From positions 26,024 to 90,023 of the forward strand of contig DATATI010000082.1 of the NCBI GenBank assembly GCA_036268875.1: a DNA stretch of 64,000 nucleotides, given 5' to 3'. Of this stretch, positions 41,462 through 50,414 are shown piece after piece. The stretch comes from Polyangia bacterium (GTDB lineage: Bacteria; Myxococcota_A; Polyangia; Fen-1088). The notes below the pieces were generated by a model, which saw nothing but the letters and a program-made list of their open reading frames with translations, ran no database searches and was not told the DNA's origin. Position 1 is the stretch's first letter. Every line of letters starts with the position of its first letter. Made by a program: the position numbers and the translations under genes.

Positions 41462-44400
41462 ATGCTCGATCGCCTGATTGATCTAGCAGTCCATCGGCGG
41501 TCATTGACGCTGGTGGGCACGCTCGGCGTTGCGCTCTTCGGTCTCGTCACGCTGACCAAGCTGAAGATCGAAGCGTTCCCGGACGTCACCAACGTCCAGG
41601 TGATGGTGATCAGCCTCTACCCCGGGCAGGCCGCCGAGGAGATCGAAAAACAGGTCACCATCCCCGTCGAGCGCGCGCTGACCGGCGTACCGCGCTTGCT
41701 GGTCCAGCGATCGATTACCTCGTTCGGTCTGTCGCAGGTGATCCTGACCTTCGAGGACGACGTCGACATCTACTGGGCGCGGCAGCAGGTTGCCGAGCGC
41801 TTGCCAGAGGCCGAGGTCCCGGTGGGCGTGGAACCGCACATGGGTCCCAACGACACGCCGGTCGGGCAGGTCTACCAATACACCCTGGAGAGCGCCACGC
41901 ACTCGCCCAGCGAGCTGCGCAGCTGGCAGGACTGGGTGGTGTCGAAGAACCTGATGCGCGTGGCCGGCGTGGCCGACGTGGTCAGCTTCGGCGGCTTCCA
42001 GAAGGAGTATCACGTGCTGGCTGATCCCGGCCGGCTGCGCAACAACAACCTGTCGCTGAAGGACTTGATAGACGCGGTGGCGTCGTCGAACGGCGCTACG
42101 TCGGGCGGGTATATGCCCGACGGTGAGGCCGAGTTCGTGGTGCGCGGCCGGGGTTATCTGAAATCCCCGCGTGACATCGAGAACACCGTCGTGCGCGCCA
42201 GCAACGGCACGCCGGTGCTGGTGCGCAACATCGCGCGCGTCGTGCAGGCGTACACACCCCGGCGGGGGGCGGTGGCGCGCGGCGAGGCCGTCGATTCGGT
42301 GGAGGGGACGATCCTGCTCCGCCGCGGGGAGAATCCCAAGGACGTGCTGGATGGCGTGCACAGCGCGGTCGAGAGCATCAACCGGGAGATCTTGCCGCCG
42401 GGGATGAAGATCGTTCCCTTCTACGATCGCACCAAGCTGGTCGACACGACGCTTAGGACCGTCTCGCACAACATGCTGGAGGGCATCGCGCTGGTCAGCG
42501 TGATCATCTGGATCTTCCTTCGCGCGATAGTCGGCTCGTTCGCGGTGTCATTGGTGATGCCGCTGGCGCTGCTGATGGCCTTCGTGGGGCTGAACTACGC
42601 GGGCGTGCCGGCGAACCTGCTGTCGATGGGGGCCATCGACTTCGGGATCTTGCTGGAGGGCGCGGTGATCCTGGTCGAGAACGCCTACCGCCACCTGTCG
42701 ATAGAAAAACCGCCGCCCGAGCGGGTGGCCCACGTGGTGGCGACGGCGGCGAAGGAGGTGGTGCGCCCGACGCTGTTCTCGATGGCCATCATCGGCGCGG
42801 CGATGATGCCGATCTTCACGATGGAGCGGGTGGAGGGTCGCATCTTCCGGCCAGTGGCGCTGACCTACGCTTTCGCGCTGGGCGGAGCGCTGCTGTTCAC
42901 CCTCACCACCGTGCCGGCGCTGACCGCGGCGCTGCTCAAGCACCGGCCGGTGAAGGAGGTGCACCCGGCGTTTCTGGTCAAGCTGGAGGCCTGGTACCAC
43001 CGCGGACTCGGCTGGACCATTCGCCGTCCACTGCGCACGGCGCTGGTGGCGCTGGGCGTGGTCGCGGTGGCCATCATGCTGGTACCGCGCCTGGGTTCGG
43101 AGTTCCTGCCCCCCATGAACGAGGGCGACATCCACATCACCGTCACCATGCCCAGCGCGGTTTCGTTGCAGCGCGGGGCCGATGTGCTGCGCGAGACGCG
43201 CTTGGTCCTGCTTTCTTTCCCCGAGATCAAAGACGTCCTGAGCGAGCAAGGCCACCCCGAGGACGGCACCGATGACGAGACGGCCAACCAAGCCGAGATA
43301 TTCGTCATCGTCCGGCCGGAAAGCGAATGGCGCACCGGCCGCAGCAAGAAACAGCTGGTCGAGGCCATGCGCGCCACGCTGGAGCGGCGGCCCGGCGTCG
43401 AATTCGACTTCAGCCAGCCGATCAAGGATCGGGTCGAAGAGTCCATCTCCGGCATTCGCGGGCAGGTGGTCATCAAGATCTACGGCGAGGACCTGGTGCT
43501 GATGCACAAAAAGCTGGAGGAGGTGTCCAGGATCCTGAACAGCGTCCGCGGCGCCAGCGAGGTGGGCATCTATCGCGCCGGCCGCGCGCAGCACCTGGTG
43601 GCCGACATCGATCGCGAGGCGACCTCTCGCTATGGCGTGCCGGTGCGCGAGGTCGAGGACGCGCTGGAGAGCGGCCTCAGTGGCCAGATCGCCACCTGGT
43701 TGTGGGAGGGCGAGCGCAAGGTCGGCGTGCGAGTGAAGCTGCCGACCGATCTGGGCGCGGGCGGCCGGCAGGCGGTCGCACGGCTGGAGATCCCCGTCGG
43801 TCAGGCGCGCCTGGCCTTGTCGTCACTGGCCACACTGCACCTTGACACGGGGCGCACCCAGATCAACCGCGAGCACGGGCAGCGGTTCTTGGCCTTGAAG
43901 TGCAACATCGAAGGCCGCGACATGGGCAGCTTCGTCGAGGAAGCCCAGCGGCGGGTCCGCGGAGCGGTGAAAGTGCCCGAGGGTTATCACCTGACCTGGG
44001 GCGGTGAGTTCGAGAACCAGCGCCGCGCGATGAAGCGCCTCAGCCTGATCGTGCCGATCTCCGTGCTGGTGATCTTCCTGCTGCTCTATGCGACTTTCCG
44101 CGCGGCGCTGCCGGCGGTGGTGGTGCTGCTGGACGTTCCCTTCGCCACCGTGGGCGGCGTGTTCGCCCTGTACATCACCGGCACCGAGCTGTCGGTGTCG
44201 TCTGCGGTCGGGTTCATCACCTTGTTCGGCGTATCGGTGATGAACGGCGTCCTGATCGTGACGTACATGCGCCAGGCGAAGATCGCGCCGGGCGCCACGG
44301 CGGATAGCGTGCTGTCGGTGGTGGCTGGGCGCATCCGCCCGATCTTGATGACGGCACTGCCGGCGTCGATCGGCTTGTTGCCGGCGGCGCTGTCGCACGC

Positions 44401-44563
44401 CATCGGGTCGGACACGCAGCGGCCCTTCGCCATCGTCATCGTCGGTGGTCTGCTGCCGGCGACGGTGCTGACGATGTTCCTTTTGCCAACGACGTACGAG
44501 CTGGCCGATCGCTGGTTCGGCGCCGGCTGGCGGCAGCGCCACCCGGAGTCCTTCGAAGAGTAA
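41462..44563 (+). CDS. CzcA/CusA-type (HME) RND permease
   Basis: A 1033-residue inner-membrane RND permease of the heavy-metal type. It has the family N-terminus (LTKLKIEAFPDVTNVQVMVI), twelve transmembrane helices and two large periplasmic loops. The TM4 motif reads MGAIDFGILLEGAVILVEN, whereas CzcA has DFGxxxDGAxxxxEN: the first Asp and final Glu are kept and the central Asp is replaced by Glu. No adaptor or TolC gene is adjacent, so it must borrow partners or act alone. The metal substrate, if any, is unknown. An 11-bp hairpin follows the stop. Confidence 0.93.
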   Translation: MLDRLIDLAVHRRSLTLVGTLGVALFGLVTLTKLKIEAFPDVTNVQVMVISLYPGQAAEEIEKQVTIPVERALTGVPRLLVQRSITSFGLSQVILTFEDDVDIYWARQQVAERLPEAEVPVGVEPHMGPNDTPVGQVYQYTLESATHSPSELRSWQDWVVSKNLMRVAGVADVVSFGGFQKEYHVLADPGRLRNNNLSLKDLIDAVASSNGATSGGYMPDGEAEFVVRGRGYLKSPRDIENTVVRASNGTPVLVRNIARVVQAYTPRRGAVARGEAVDSVEGTILLRRGENPKDVLDGVHSAVESINREILPPGMKIVPFYDRTKLVDTTLRTVSHNMLEGIALVSVIIWIFLRAIVGSFAVSLVMPLALLMAFVGLNYAGVPANLLSMGAIDFGILLEGAVILVENAYRHLSIEKPPPERVAHVVATAAKEVVRPTLFSMAIIGAAMMPIFTMERVEGRIFRPVALTYAFALGGALLFTLTTVPALTAALLKHRPVKEVHPAFLVKLEAWYHRGLGWTIRRPLRTALVALGVVAVAIMLVPRLGSEFLPPMNEGDIHITVTMPSAVSLQRGADVLRETRLVLLSFPEIKDVLSEQGHPEDGTDDETANQAEIFVIVRPESEWRTGRSKKQLVEAMRATLERRPGVEFDFSQPIKDRVEESISGIRGQVVIKIYGEDLVLMHKKLEEVSRILNSVRGASEVGIYRAGRAQHLVADIDREATSRYGVPVREVEDALESGLSGQIATWLWEGERKVGVRVKLPTDLGAGGRQAVARLEIPVGQARLALSSLATLHLDTGRTQINREHGQRFLALKCNIEGRDMGSFVEEAQRRVRGAVKVPEGYHLTWGGEFENQRRAMKRLSLIVPISVLVIFLLLYATFRAALPAVVVLLDVPFATVGGVFALYITGTELSVSSAVGFITLFGVSVMNGVLIVTYMRQAKIAPGATADSVLSVVAGRIRPILMTALPASIGLLPAALSHAIGSDTQRPFAIVIVGGLLPATVLTMFLLPTTYELADRWFGAGWRQRHPESFEE

Positions 44564-44642
44564 CCGGCTGCGGACAGGGAGTGCAACCTCGGCTGTCTGA
44601 GCGCGCCATGGGCCGAGATAAGGCGATTACGTCCCGCGCACC

Positions 44643-44669
44643 GTCCGCCGCCCCGTTCGGGTGGCGGAC
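44643..44669 (+). terminator. Stem-loop downstream of CzcA-type gene
   Basis: GTCCGCCGCCC (44643-44653) pairs with GGGTGGCGGAC (44659-44669) with one G-T wobble and a five-base loop. No T tract follows, so it could be a processing or Rho-dependent end rather than a true intrinsic terminator. Confidence 0.4.
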
Positions 44670-44803
44670 ATCTCGCGCCGGATATTTTGAGGCCGCCACC
44701 GGCCGCGCATGACCGCCCATCAGTGCTGGGGGTGAGCGAAGCCCGACCGGCATGCGGCTATTTGCCGGCTCTTTTGCTCGCCTTTTCGGTTTAAAGTCCG
44801 GCC

Positions 44804-45820
44804 GTGAGCAAACCGTGTTTGGTTTTTTCGCTGTTGCTGTTGGCGTGCTCGTCGTCGCCAACGGTGCCAGCGGGCGGCGCCGATGCAGCCAGCGGCGGCA
44901 CCAAGCCATCCCCGAGCGGCGGCGCCGGCGGCGGCGCCGCAGGAGCCGCCGCCCCTCCGGGCGCGGGTGGCGCGGGCGGTCGTGTCGCGATCGACGCCAG
45001 CGACGACCTGGCCGCCGACGCAGCCACCAGCGACACCGGCGCAATTGACACCATAACCGATGATGGCGCCACCGCCGGCTGCGAAAGCACGCCCAGCGAC
45101 GACTTCTCATCCGCCGCCCTCGGCCCCTGCTGGAAGCTTCTCAACGGCACCGCTGGCAACCCACTCATCACCACCACCGTGGCCGCCGGCGCCTTGCACC
45201 TGCGCGCCAACGGCAACCAGAACGGCGTCTGGTACCGCACCAGCACCAAGTCACTGGTTTACAAAGAATTGACGGCGGCGAATTTCAAAGTCACCACCAC
45301 CGCCCACCCGCGCAAAGCGACCGCACCCACGATGCTGCCGACCAAGGACCTGCACGTCGGCGGCGTCATGGTGCGCGATCCAGCGTCGAACGGCGGCACC
45401 ACAGAAAGCTATCTTTTCTTGATGGTCGGCCACAGCGAGAACAACGACGGCACCATCCACCAGGGCGTCGAGTTCAAGACCACCGTCAAAGGTTGCAGCG
45501 ACTACAACGAACCCGACTGGGGCCCGAGCGCCGCCGGCCCCGACGCCGACCTGCGCATCTGCCGCATCGGCGCCGCCTTCCGCCTTTACAAACGCGTGCC
45601 CGGCGACGCCACCTGGACCGCTGCCATGCCACCGGCGATGGCCTGCCCCGGCAACGACATCTCCGGCGCCGTCCTGACGCGCGCCGATCTGCCGCAGACT
45701 CTGCAAGTAGGCCTGGCGTTGAACTTCAGCGCGCCATCGGATCTCGACGTGGCGTTCGACGAGTTCTCGTTCGTCGCGCTACCGGCGGACGCGACCGCCG
45801 GCGACTGTACCAGCGACTAG
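44804..45820 (+). CDS. Lipoprotein with concanavalin-like domain (probable)
   Basis: A 338-residue lipoprotein. It starts at a GTG (44804) and has a very short signal (MSKPCLVFSLLLLAC). An Ala/Gly-rich linker of about 75 residues follows. The beta-rich domain of about 240 residues starts SDDFSSAALGPCWKLLNGTAG and resembles DUF1349-type or concanavalin A-like folds (VGGVMVRDPASNGGTTESYLFLMVG, VAFDEFSFV at the end). Ligand or activity unknown. It belongs to the same linker-lipoprotein group as others in this window. It stands alone on the plus strand. Confidence 0.75.
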   Translation: MSKPCLVFSLLLLACSSSPTVPAGGADAASGGTKPSPSGGAGGGAAGAAAPPGAGGAGGRVAIDASDDLAADAATSDTGAIDTITDDGATAGCESTPSDDFSSAALGPCWKLLNGTAGNPLITTTVAAGALHLRANGNQNGVWYRTSTKSLVYKELTAANFKVTTTAHPRKATAPTMLPTKDLHVGGVMVRDPASNGGTTESYLFLMVGHSENNDGTIHQGVEFKTTVKGCSDYNEPDWGPSAAGPDADLRICRIGAAFRLYKRVPGDATWTAAMPPAMACPGNDISGAVLTRADLPQTLQVGLALNFSAPSDLDVAFDEFSFVALPADATAGDCTSD

Positions 45821-46051
45821 CGACGAGTGACCGAGCGGACGCAGCGCCGGGAGGTAGCCCCGTCGCGCGAACGCGGTGAGGCGTCCAGACTTTGGGCGCG
45901 CGCGTTCCATCAGCGCGGGCGACCGCTGAATCTCGCGGCTGCCGTTTCGCTCAGCTTTTCTCGGCCTCTCATCTGGATCTTCAGTTCCTATCCGGTTCTT
46001 TGACCCGCATTCTTCTTCGGTGCGTATCTGATGAGAGATGGCGCGCGTCTT

Positions 46052-47092
46052 TCAGCGCGCGAGGTATCGGAGCGCGTCGCGGTGGTGCGGGCCGTTCGGG
46101 AACAGGTCGAGATAAAGACGCAGCTCCTCCCGCGCGGTGGCGACGTTGCCCAGGCGCGCCTGACAGGCGGCGCGCGCGTAGTGGGCACGTTCAGCCCACG
46201 CGTCCGCTGCGCTGTCGCGAAGCACGCGCTCGAGATCCTCCACCGCTCCGGCGCAGGCACCGTTGGATGCGCGCAGCTCGCCGCGCAACAACGACAGTCG
46301 GCGTGACTGGTCGATTCGCTCGGCCGGCAGCGCGTTCAGTGAGACCAGCGCCGCACCGTTGTTCCCCATTTGCAGCAACGACTCGACACGAATCAGCGCC
46401 GCTTCCGCTCCGAGCCGCCCCGATCCAAACGCGCGATCGCGTTCCGCCAGCGTCTTCAAAGCACCCGCGGGGTCATTGGCGGTTCGCAGCCGCCACAAGG
46501 CGCGCGCCAGCAGGCGCGCCTCGGTCGGCGGTTGATCGGTGGTCGCGGGCGGGGCGGTGTTGGGCGCGCGCGCCGGCGCCAGGTTCTGGGCCAGCGGCGC
46601 GCCGAGGGGCGGGGCCGGTGGAACGTTGACGGCCGTCGCGGCCGCAGGCCTGGCCATCGCAACCGCGCGCGAGACGGCCGGTTTGGCACGGGCTATCGGC
46701 GGCGGCGCTGGTGGTGGCGTCGAAACGGCGGTGGTGACCGACGCTGCCGGGGCGCGCGCACGCGCGCGCGTGCGCGACGATGCTCTGTCGACGGACGGCT
46801 GATGTACCGCCGTTCGCGCCAACACGACGGCCCGGTACACCTTGGCGAACGTCGTGCCGGCGGCCACCGCCACCAGCAGCGCGGCCACCACCAACGACCA
46901 GCGCCTGGGTCCGCTGCGCGTCCACGCCAGCGCGGCTGTCCGGCGGCGCCCGGCGCGCTCGGACGCGCTGACGGTCGAGCGCGCCGCCGCGTCGGCCAGC
47001 CGGAGGGCGTCGCCCAGCCAGCGCTCGGCGGGACTGCCCGACGACGCCGGCGCATTTTTCCAGCGCGAGGGATCGCGATCGGCGCCGCTCAT
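46052..47092 (-). CDS. Single-pass membrane protein with TPR-like domain (putative anti-sigma)
   Basis: A 346-residue protein encoded directly after an ECF sigma factor (ATGA overlap). The cytoplasmic part of about 65 residues is followed by one transmembrane helix (RRWSLVVAALLVAVAAGTTFA, 64-84), an Ala/Pro/Arg-rich periplasmic linker and a TPR-like domain (EARLLARALWRLRTANDPAGALKTLAERD...AREELRLYLDLFPNGPH). This layout matches the membrane partners of ECF sigma factors in Polyangia, so it is probably the anti-sigma factor, but no zinc-binding anti-sigma motif is visible. The linker codes across a 25-base alternating purine-pyrimidine run. Confidence 0.82.
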   Translation of the reverse strand: MSGADRDPSRWKNAPASSGSPAERWLGDALRLADAAARSTVSASERAGRRRTAALAWTRSGPRRWSLVVAALLVAVAAGTTFAKVYRAVVLARTAVHQPSVDRASSRTRARARAPAASVTTAVSTPPPAPPPIARAKPAVSRAVAMARPAAATAVNVPPAPPLGAPLAQNLAPARAPNTAPPATTDQPPTEARLLARALWRLRTANDPAGALKTLAERDRAFGSGRLGAEAALIRVESLLQMGNNGAALVSLNALPAERIDQSRRLSLLRGELRASNGACAGAVEDLERVLRDSAADAWAERAHYARAACQARLGNVATAREELRLYLDLFPNGPHHRDALRYLAR

Positions 47093-47685
47093 GGCGTCTC
47101 GCCCTCCTCGCCGCCTTCGGCGCGTTCCTGCGCGCAGACACCCTCCGCCTGGCGAACCAGCGCGGCGCGCGCGCGGTGCAGCCAGACCCGCACCGTCGCG
47201 TGTGGCACCCCGATCAGGGCGGCGATCTCCGCGGAGCTCATCTCTTCCAGTTCGAACAAGATCAGCACCTGGCGTTGTCGTTCGGGCAAAGCGTCCAGCA
47301 TGGCGTTCAGCTGCGTCACTCGCTCGCGCGCGGCGAGCTGCGCGTTCGGCCATTGCTCGGAGGGAGCCGCCTGGTCGCCTGGCGTGCCCGTCAGTGATCC
47401 CCAAATTCGCCGCAACCAGGCGCGGCGGCGGTGATTCGCCACCACCCGGACCGCGATCCGGAACAACCAGGTGCCGAGCCGCGCTTCTCCGCGCCATTCG
47501 CCGAGGCGGCGCCCGACCACCAGAAAAACCTCCTGCACCACGTCGTCGACGTCGATCTGCGGGCCCCCCAGTCGAGCCGCCCAGCGCGCGACCAGCGGCG
47601 CGTGGGCGCGGTAAAGCGCGTCCAGCGTCGGCACGGATGCCGCGGCGGATGGCACGTTGATCTTCGCCGACTGAGCGACGGGCAT
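47089..47685 (-). CDS. ECF RNA polymerase sigma factor
   Basis: A 198-residue ECF sigma-70 factor. Region 2 shows VDDVVQEVFLVVGRRLGEWRGEARLGTWLFRIAVRVVANHRRR; region 4 shows LDALPERQRQVLILFELEEMSSAEIAALIGVPHATVRVWLHRAR. The ATG at 47685 is used, with GGAG ten bases before it; another ATG at 47724, three bases after the upstream stop, is possible. The gene is between an outer-membrane-like protein and the TPR membrane protein, all on one strand and nearly overlapping. The operon probably senses an envelope signal, with the TPR protein as anti-sigma. Confidence 0.92.
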   Translation of the reverse strand: MPVAQSAKINVPSAAASVPTLDALYRAHAPLVARWAARLGGPQIDVDDVVQEVFLVVGRRLGEWRGEARLGTWLFRIAVRVVANHRRRAWLRRIWGSLTGTPGDQAAPSEQWPNAQLAARERVTQLNAMLDALPERQRQVLILFELEEMSSAEIAALIGVPHATVRVWLHRARAALVRQAEGVCAQERAEGGEEGETP

Positions 47686-47727
47686 GAGGTTGTCACTCCA
47701 CTGGTGTTGAGGCGGCGCGCGCATGTT

Positions 47728-48633
47728 TCACCGCACCACGAAAAAATCGCAACCGGCCAGCACCGCCCCTTCGTAGCGTGAATTGGGCGACGCCCCCGTC
47801 CCCGTGTTCCACGCCGGATTGTAGTTGAGCGCCAGACTGCTGCGCGCGCCCAGCCAAAGCCGTATCGCGCTCAGAAATTCCAGCGCGTACGACACGCGCC
47901 CTTCCGCCATCACCACGCCGTCGCCGCGAAGGTAGTCGGACCCGACCAGGCTGTCTCGCTCCACCATCCAGCCGCCGCCCGCGCCGGCCCCCACCGTGGC
48001 GCCCCACGGGCCCCGTTCCCAGTGTCCGCCCGCCTCCGCGAGGAAGCGGACGCGGTACCAGGAGGCCTGAAAGTGCGCGCGCGGCCAGGTGCCGAATGCG
48101 CCCGCGCCCAGGTAGAAACCGGACGGTTGGCGGAAAAAAAGGCGCGTCTGCAGCGCGAATGCCTGCGTGACCCAGATTTCCCCCGGCGAGGCGACGCCGG
48201 TCCCGAGGCCCACCGACCAGCGCCCCGCGGCGACGGCCGCGGCAAAGGCGTCGATCGCGCGTGGCGGGCCGGACGACACCACCAGCGTCGGCGGTGTCGG
48301 CATGGTCAGCGATGCCGGCGGCGGAAGATCCCCAAGCCACGTCGCCGCGACAACCGCCAGCTCCTCGGAGACGGCCGCGCACGACGGGCCCGTCGACAGC
48401 TGGCGTTTCGATACGATCTGGCCGGCCTGATCCAGCAGCTCCATCCGCAGGCTGCCCTGGCCAGGATCGTCGGGTAGAAGGCGCAGCGCGTATCCCGGCG
48501 GAAATCCTCCCGGTGCGAGGCGCAGCAGATCACTGCTGACCGTCGCTGTGTCGGGGCAGGAGACGGTGCTGGTGATCGGCAGGGGCGGTGCCGCCATCGT
48601 CACCACCAGCAGAGCCGCAAAGAAAACCAACAT
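47728..48633 (-). CDS. Putative outer membrane protein of ECF sigma operon
   Basis: A 301-residue exported protein: signal peptide (MLVFFAALLVVTMAAP), an N-terminal domain of about 110 residues (STVSCPDTATVSSDLLRL...AVVAATWL) and a C-terminal part with barrel-like alternating strands (GFYLGAGAFGTWPRAHFQASWYRVRFLAEAGG...YEGAVLAGCDFFVVR). It precedes the ECF sigma factor by 42 bases and forms one unit with it and the TPR protein. This three-gene arrangement recurs in Polyangia, but the role of the barrel protein is not known. Confidence 0.77.
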   Translation of the reverse strand: MLVFFAALLVVTMAAPPLPITSTVSCPDTATVSSDLLRLAPGGFPPGYALRLLPDDPGQGSLRMELLDQAGQIVSKRQLSTGPSCAAVSEELAVVAATWLGDLPPPASLTMPTPPTLVVSSGPPRAIDAFAAAVAAGRWSVGLGTGVASPGEIWVTQAFALQTRLFFRQPSGFYLGAGAFGTWPRAHFQASWYRVRFLAEAGGHWERGPWGATVGAGAGGGWMVERDSLVGSDYLRGDGVVMAEGRVSYALEFLSAIRLWLGARSSLALNYNPAWNTGTGASPNSRYEGAVLAGCDFFVVR

Positions 48634-48698
48634 GTCGTCAGCTTGCTCGGTGATGCGCGCACCGGCCGTCGCGGCATCGCCTCGATTGTCGATTCAAC

Positions 48699-50414
48699 TT
48701 ATACATCGTCGTCGACGATCGAAATCGGGATTCGTCGCGCCGTCGGTCTGCGTTTGTAAAAATCATCGCGGCCGCTTCGTGTCACCAGGCTCAACGTGCG
48801 AACGGACCACGGCAGCCAGGCGGCCACGTCGATGCTCGCCAGAACGCGCGTTTCGCCGGGACCCGGCTGGGTGGTGATGGCGAACCGCGCCGCGCGGTGG
48901 TCGGCCAGGAAGTCCCGCTCTTCGAGGACCGATGACGCCCCCGTGACCACCCGATCGCCGTCGCAGAGGTTGTCGAGCTCGAATCCTGCTTCGACGTTGC
49001 GGCAAGGAATGTTCGAGGCCAGCGCCGCTTGCCAGAGCTGCATCCGCGCGCGGTGCCACGCCAGGTAGTCGTGAGTGGCAGCGACGGAGAACGTCCATGT
49101 GGCCAGCAGGACCGCGACCGGCGCGACAGCCACGCGCCACCGGAAGGCGCCCACGACGGGCGGAACAGCGGCCATCACCAGCGGGGCCAGGACCATGACA
49201 TAGCGATCGAACAGGCCGCCCCGCGACGGCACCAGCACCCCCAAGGTCAGGACGGCGACCCCAAGGCAGGTCGTGCCAAGAAAACTGATCGGGTGGCGTC
49301 CGGGGGCTCCGATTGCCCGCCGCACGGTCGGCACCAGCAGCGCGACGAGCAAGGCCGCGGAGCCTGCCGCCAGCACGGTGAACAGGTTACTGGCCCAGCG
49401 CGGCCCGGCGGCAAGAGGGCCCAAGACCGTGCGCGGTCCGATGCCGAAGTCTCCGAGGACGTTGTTCAGCAGTGGCAGCCGCCAGCCGGCGAGCAGAATC
49501 GCCACGCCAGCCAACAGACCGATGGCGCCCCAACGCAGACCCTGCCGCCCGAGCGACACGAACCGCGCAAGCACCAGCGGGAATGCGAACAGCCCCAGAG
49601 TCACCAGGACGGCGACCAGACGGCCCATCACCACGGTGATCCGACGGCCCCGCGCCAGATCGCCGAGCCCCATCCAGGCGTCGCGCGCCTTGACGGCGTA
49701 AAGATAGACTGAGCCATCCGAAGTGGAGCGCCGGCAAATTCCGTAGATCACGAGACCGAGAAGACAGAGGACGGCCGGGACCAGCACGAAGGCCGCCGCT
49801 GCCCGGCGCGGGCGGGCGCCCCTTCCGGGCAGCAGCATCGCCGCCGCTCCAAAGGCCAGGGGCAACCCCACCCCGAGCTGACGGTTCAGCGTCGACATGA
49901 CCGCTGCCAGCGTCGCCACGCTCCAACAGAAAACGAAGCGGCCCGTCTGCACCTGTCGCAGCGCCCAGATCCCGCAGGTGGCCGCTCCGAGGGACATCGC
50001 CAGGAACGTCACGTCGGTCATGAACGTCTGCGAGAGCGCCACGAAGACCGGATTCACCAGCAGCACGGCGGCGGCGACGAACGCGCCCCACCGCCGCCAG
50101 CGCAAGCCTCTCAACAGAAAATAGAACGAAACCAGCGCCAGCCATCCCGCCGCCATCGACGATATTCGGAGAGTCACCCAGGAAAAACCGAGGAGCTTGG
50201 CGAACACAAATCCCCACAGCGCGTGGGTCAGCATCGGCATGCTCTGCCAGGCGCCGAACTGGAGGCGACCTTCCTCGACCAATCGTTGCACCGTGGTCCC
50301 GTACGACCAATCGTCGTTGAGCGGAAAATTCCCCAGTGGGCCCACCAACACGCACGTCAGGAGCCACCAGAAAGTGAGGAAGGCCAGAGGCGCAAGATCC
50401 GAGGAGCGGCGCAT
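48699..50414 (-). CDS. GT39/ArnT-like membrane glycosyltransferase (putative)
   Basis: A 571-residue polytopic membrane protein with about eleven hydrophobic helices and a periplasmic C-terminal domain of about 120 residues. The first loop contains PLNDDWSYGTTVQRLVEEGR, the place where GT-C glycosyltransferases (PMT, ArnT) carry their acidic catalytic pair. The motif TFMTDVTFLAMSLGA, after TM4, also fits this superfamily. These enzymes transfer sugars from a polyprenyl carrier to lipids or proteins outside the inner membrane. Acceptor unknown. It is a single gene, 66 bases upstream of the ECF-operon start. Confidence 0.8.
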   Translation of the reverse strand: MRRSSDLAPLAFLTFWWLLTCVLVGPLGNFPLNDDWSYGTTVQRLVEEGRLQFGAWQSMPMLTHALWGFVFAKLLGFSWVTLRISSMAAGWLALVSFYFLLRGLRWRRWGAFVAAAVLLVNPVFVALSQTFMTDVTFLAMSLGAATCGIWALRQVQTGRFVFCWSVATLAAVMSTLNRQLGVGLPLAFGAAAMLLPGRGARPRRAAAAFVLVPAVLCLLGLVIYGICRRSTSDGSVYLYAVKARDAWMGLGDLARGRRITVVMGRLVAVLVTLGLFAFPLVLARFVSLGRQGLRWGAIGLLAGVAILLAGWRLPLLNNVLGDFGIGPRTVLGPLAAGPRWASNLFTVLAAGSAALLVALLVPTVRRAIGAPGRHPISFLGTTCLGVAVLTLGVLVPSRGGLFDRYVMVLAPLVMAAVPPVVGAFRWRVAVAPVAVLLATWTFSVAATHDYLAWHRARMQLWQAALASNIPCRNVEAGFELDNLCDGDRVVTGASSVLEERDFLADHRAARFAITTQPGPGETRVLASIDVAAWLPWSVRTLSLVTRSGRDDFYKRRPTARRIPISIVDDDV

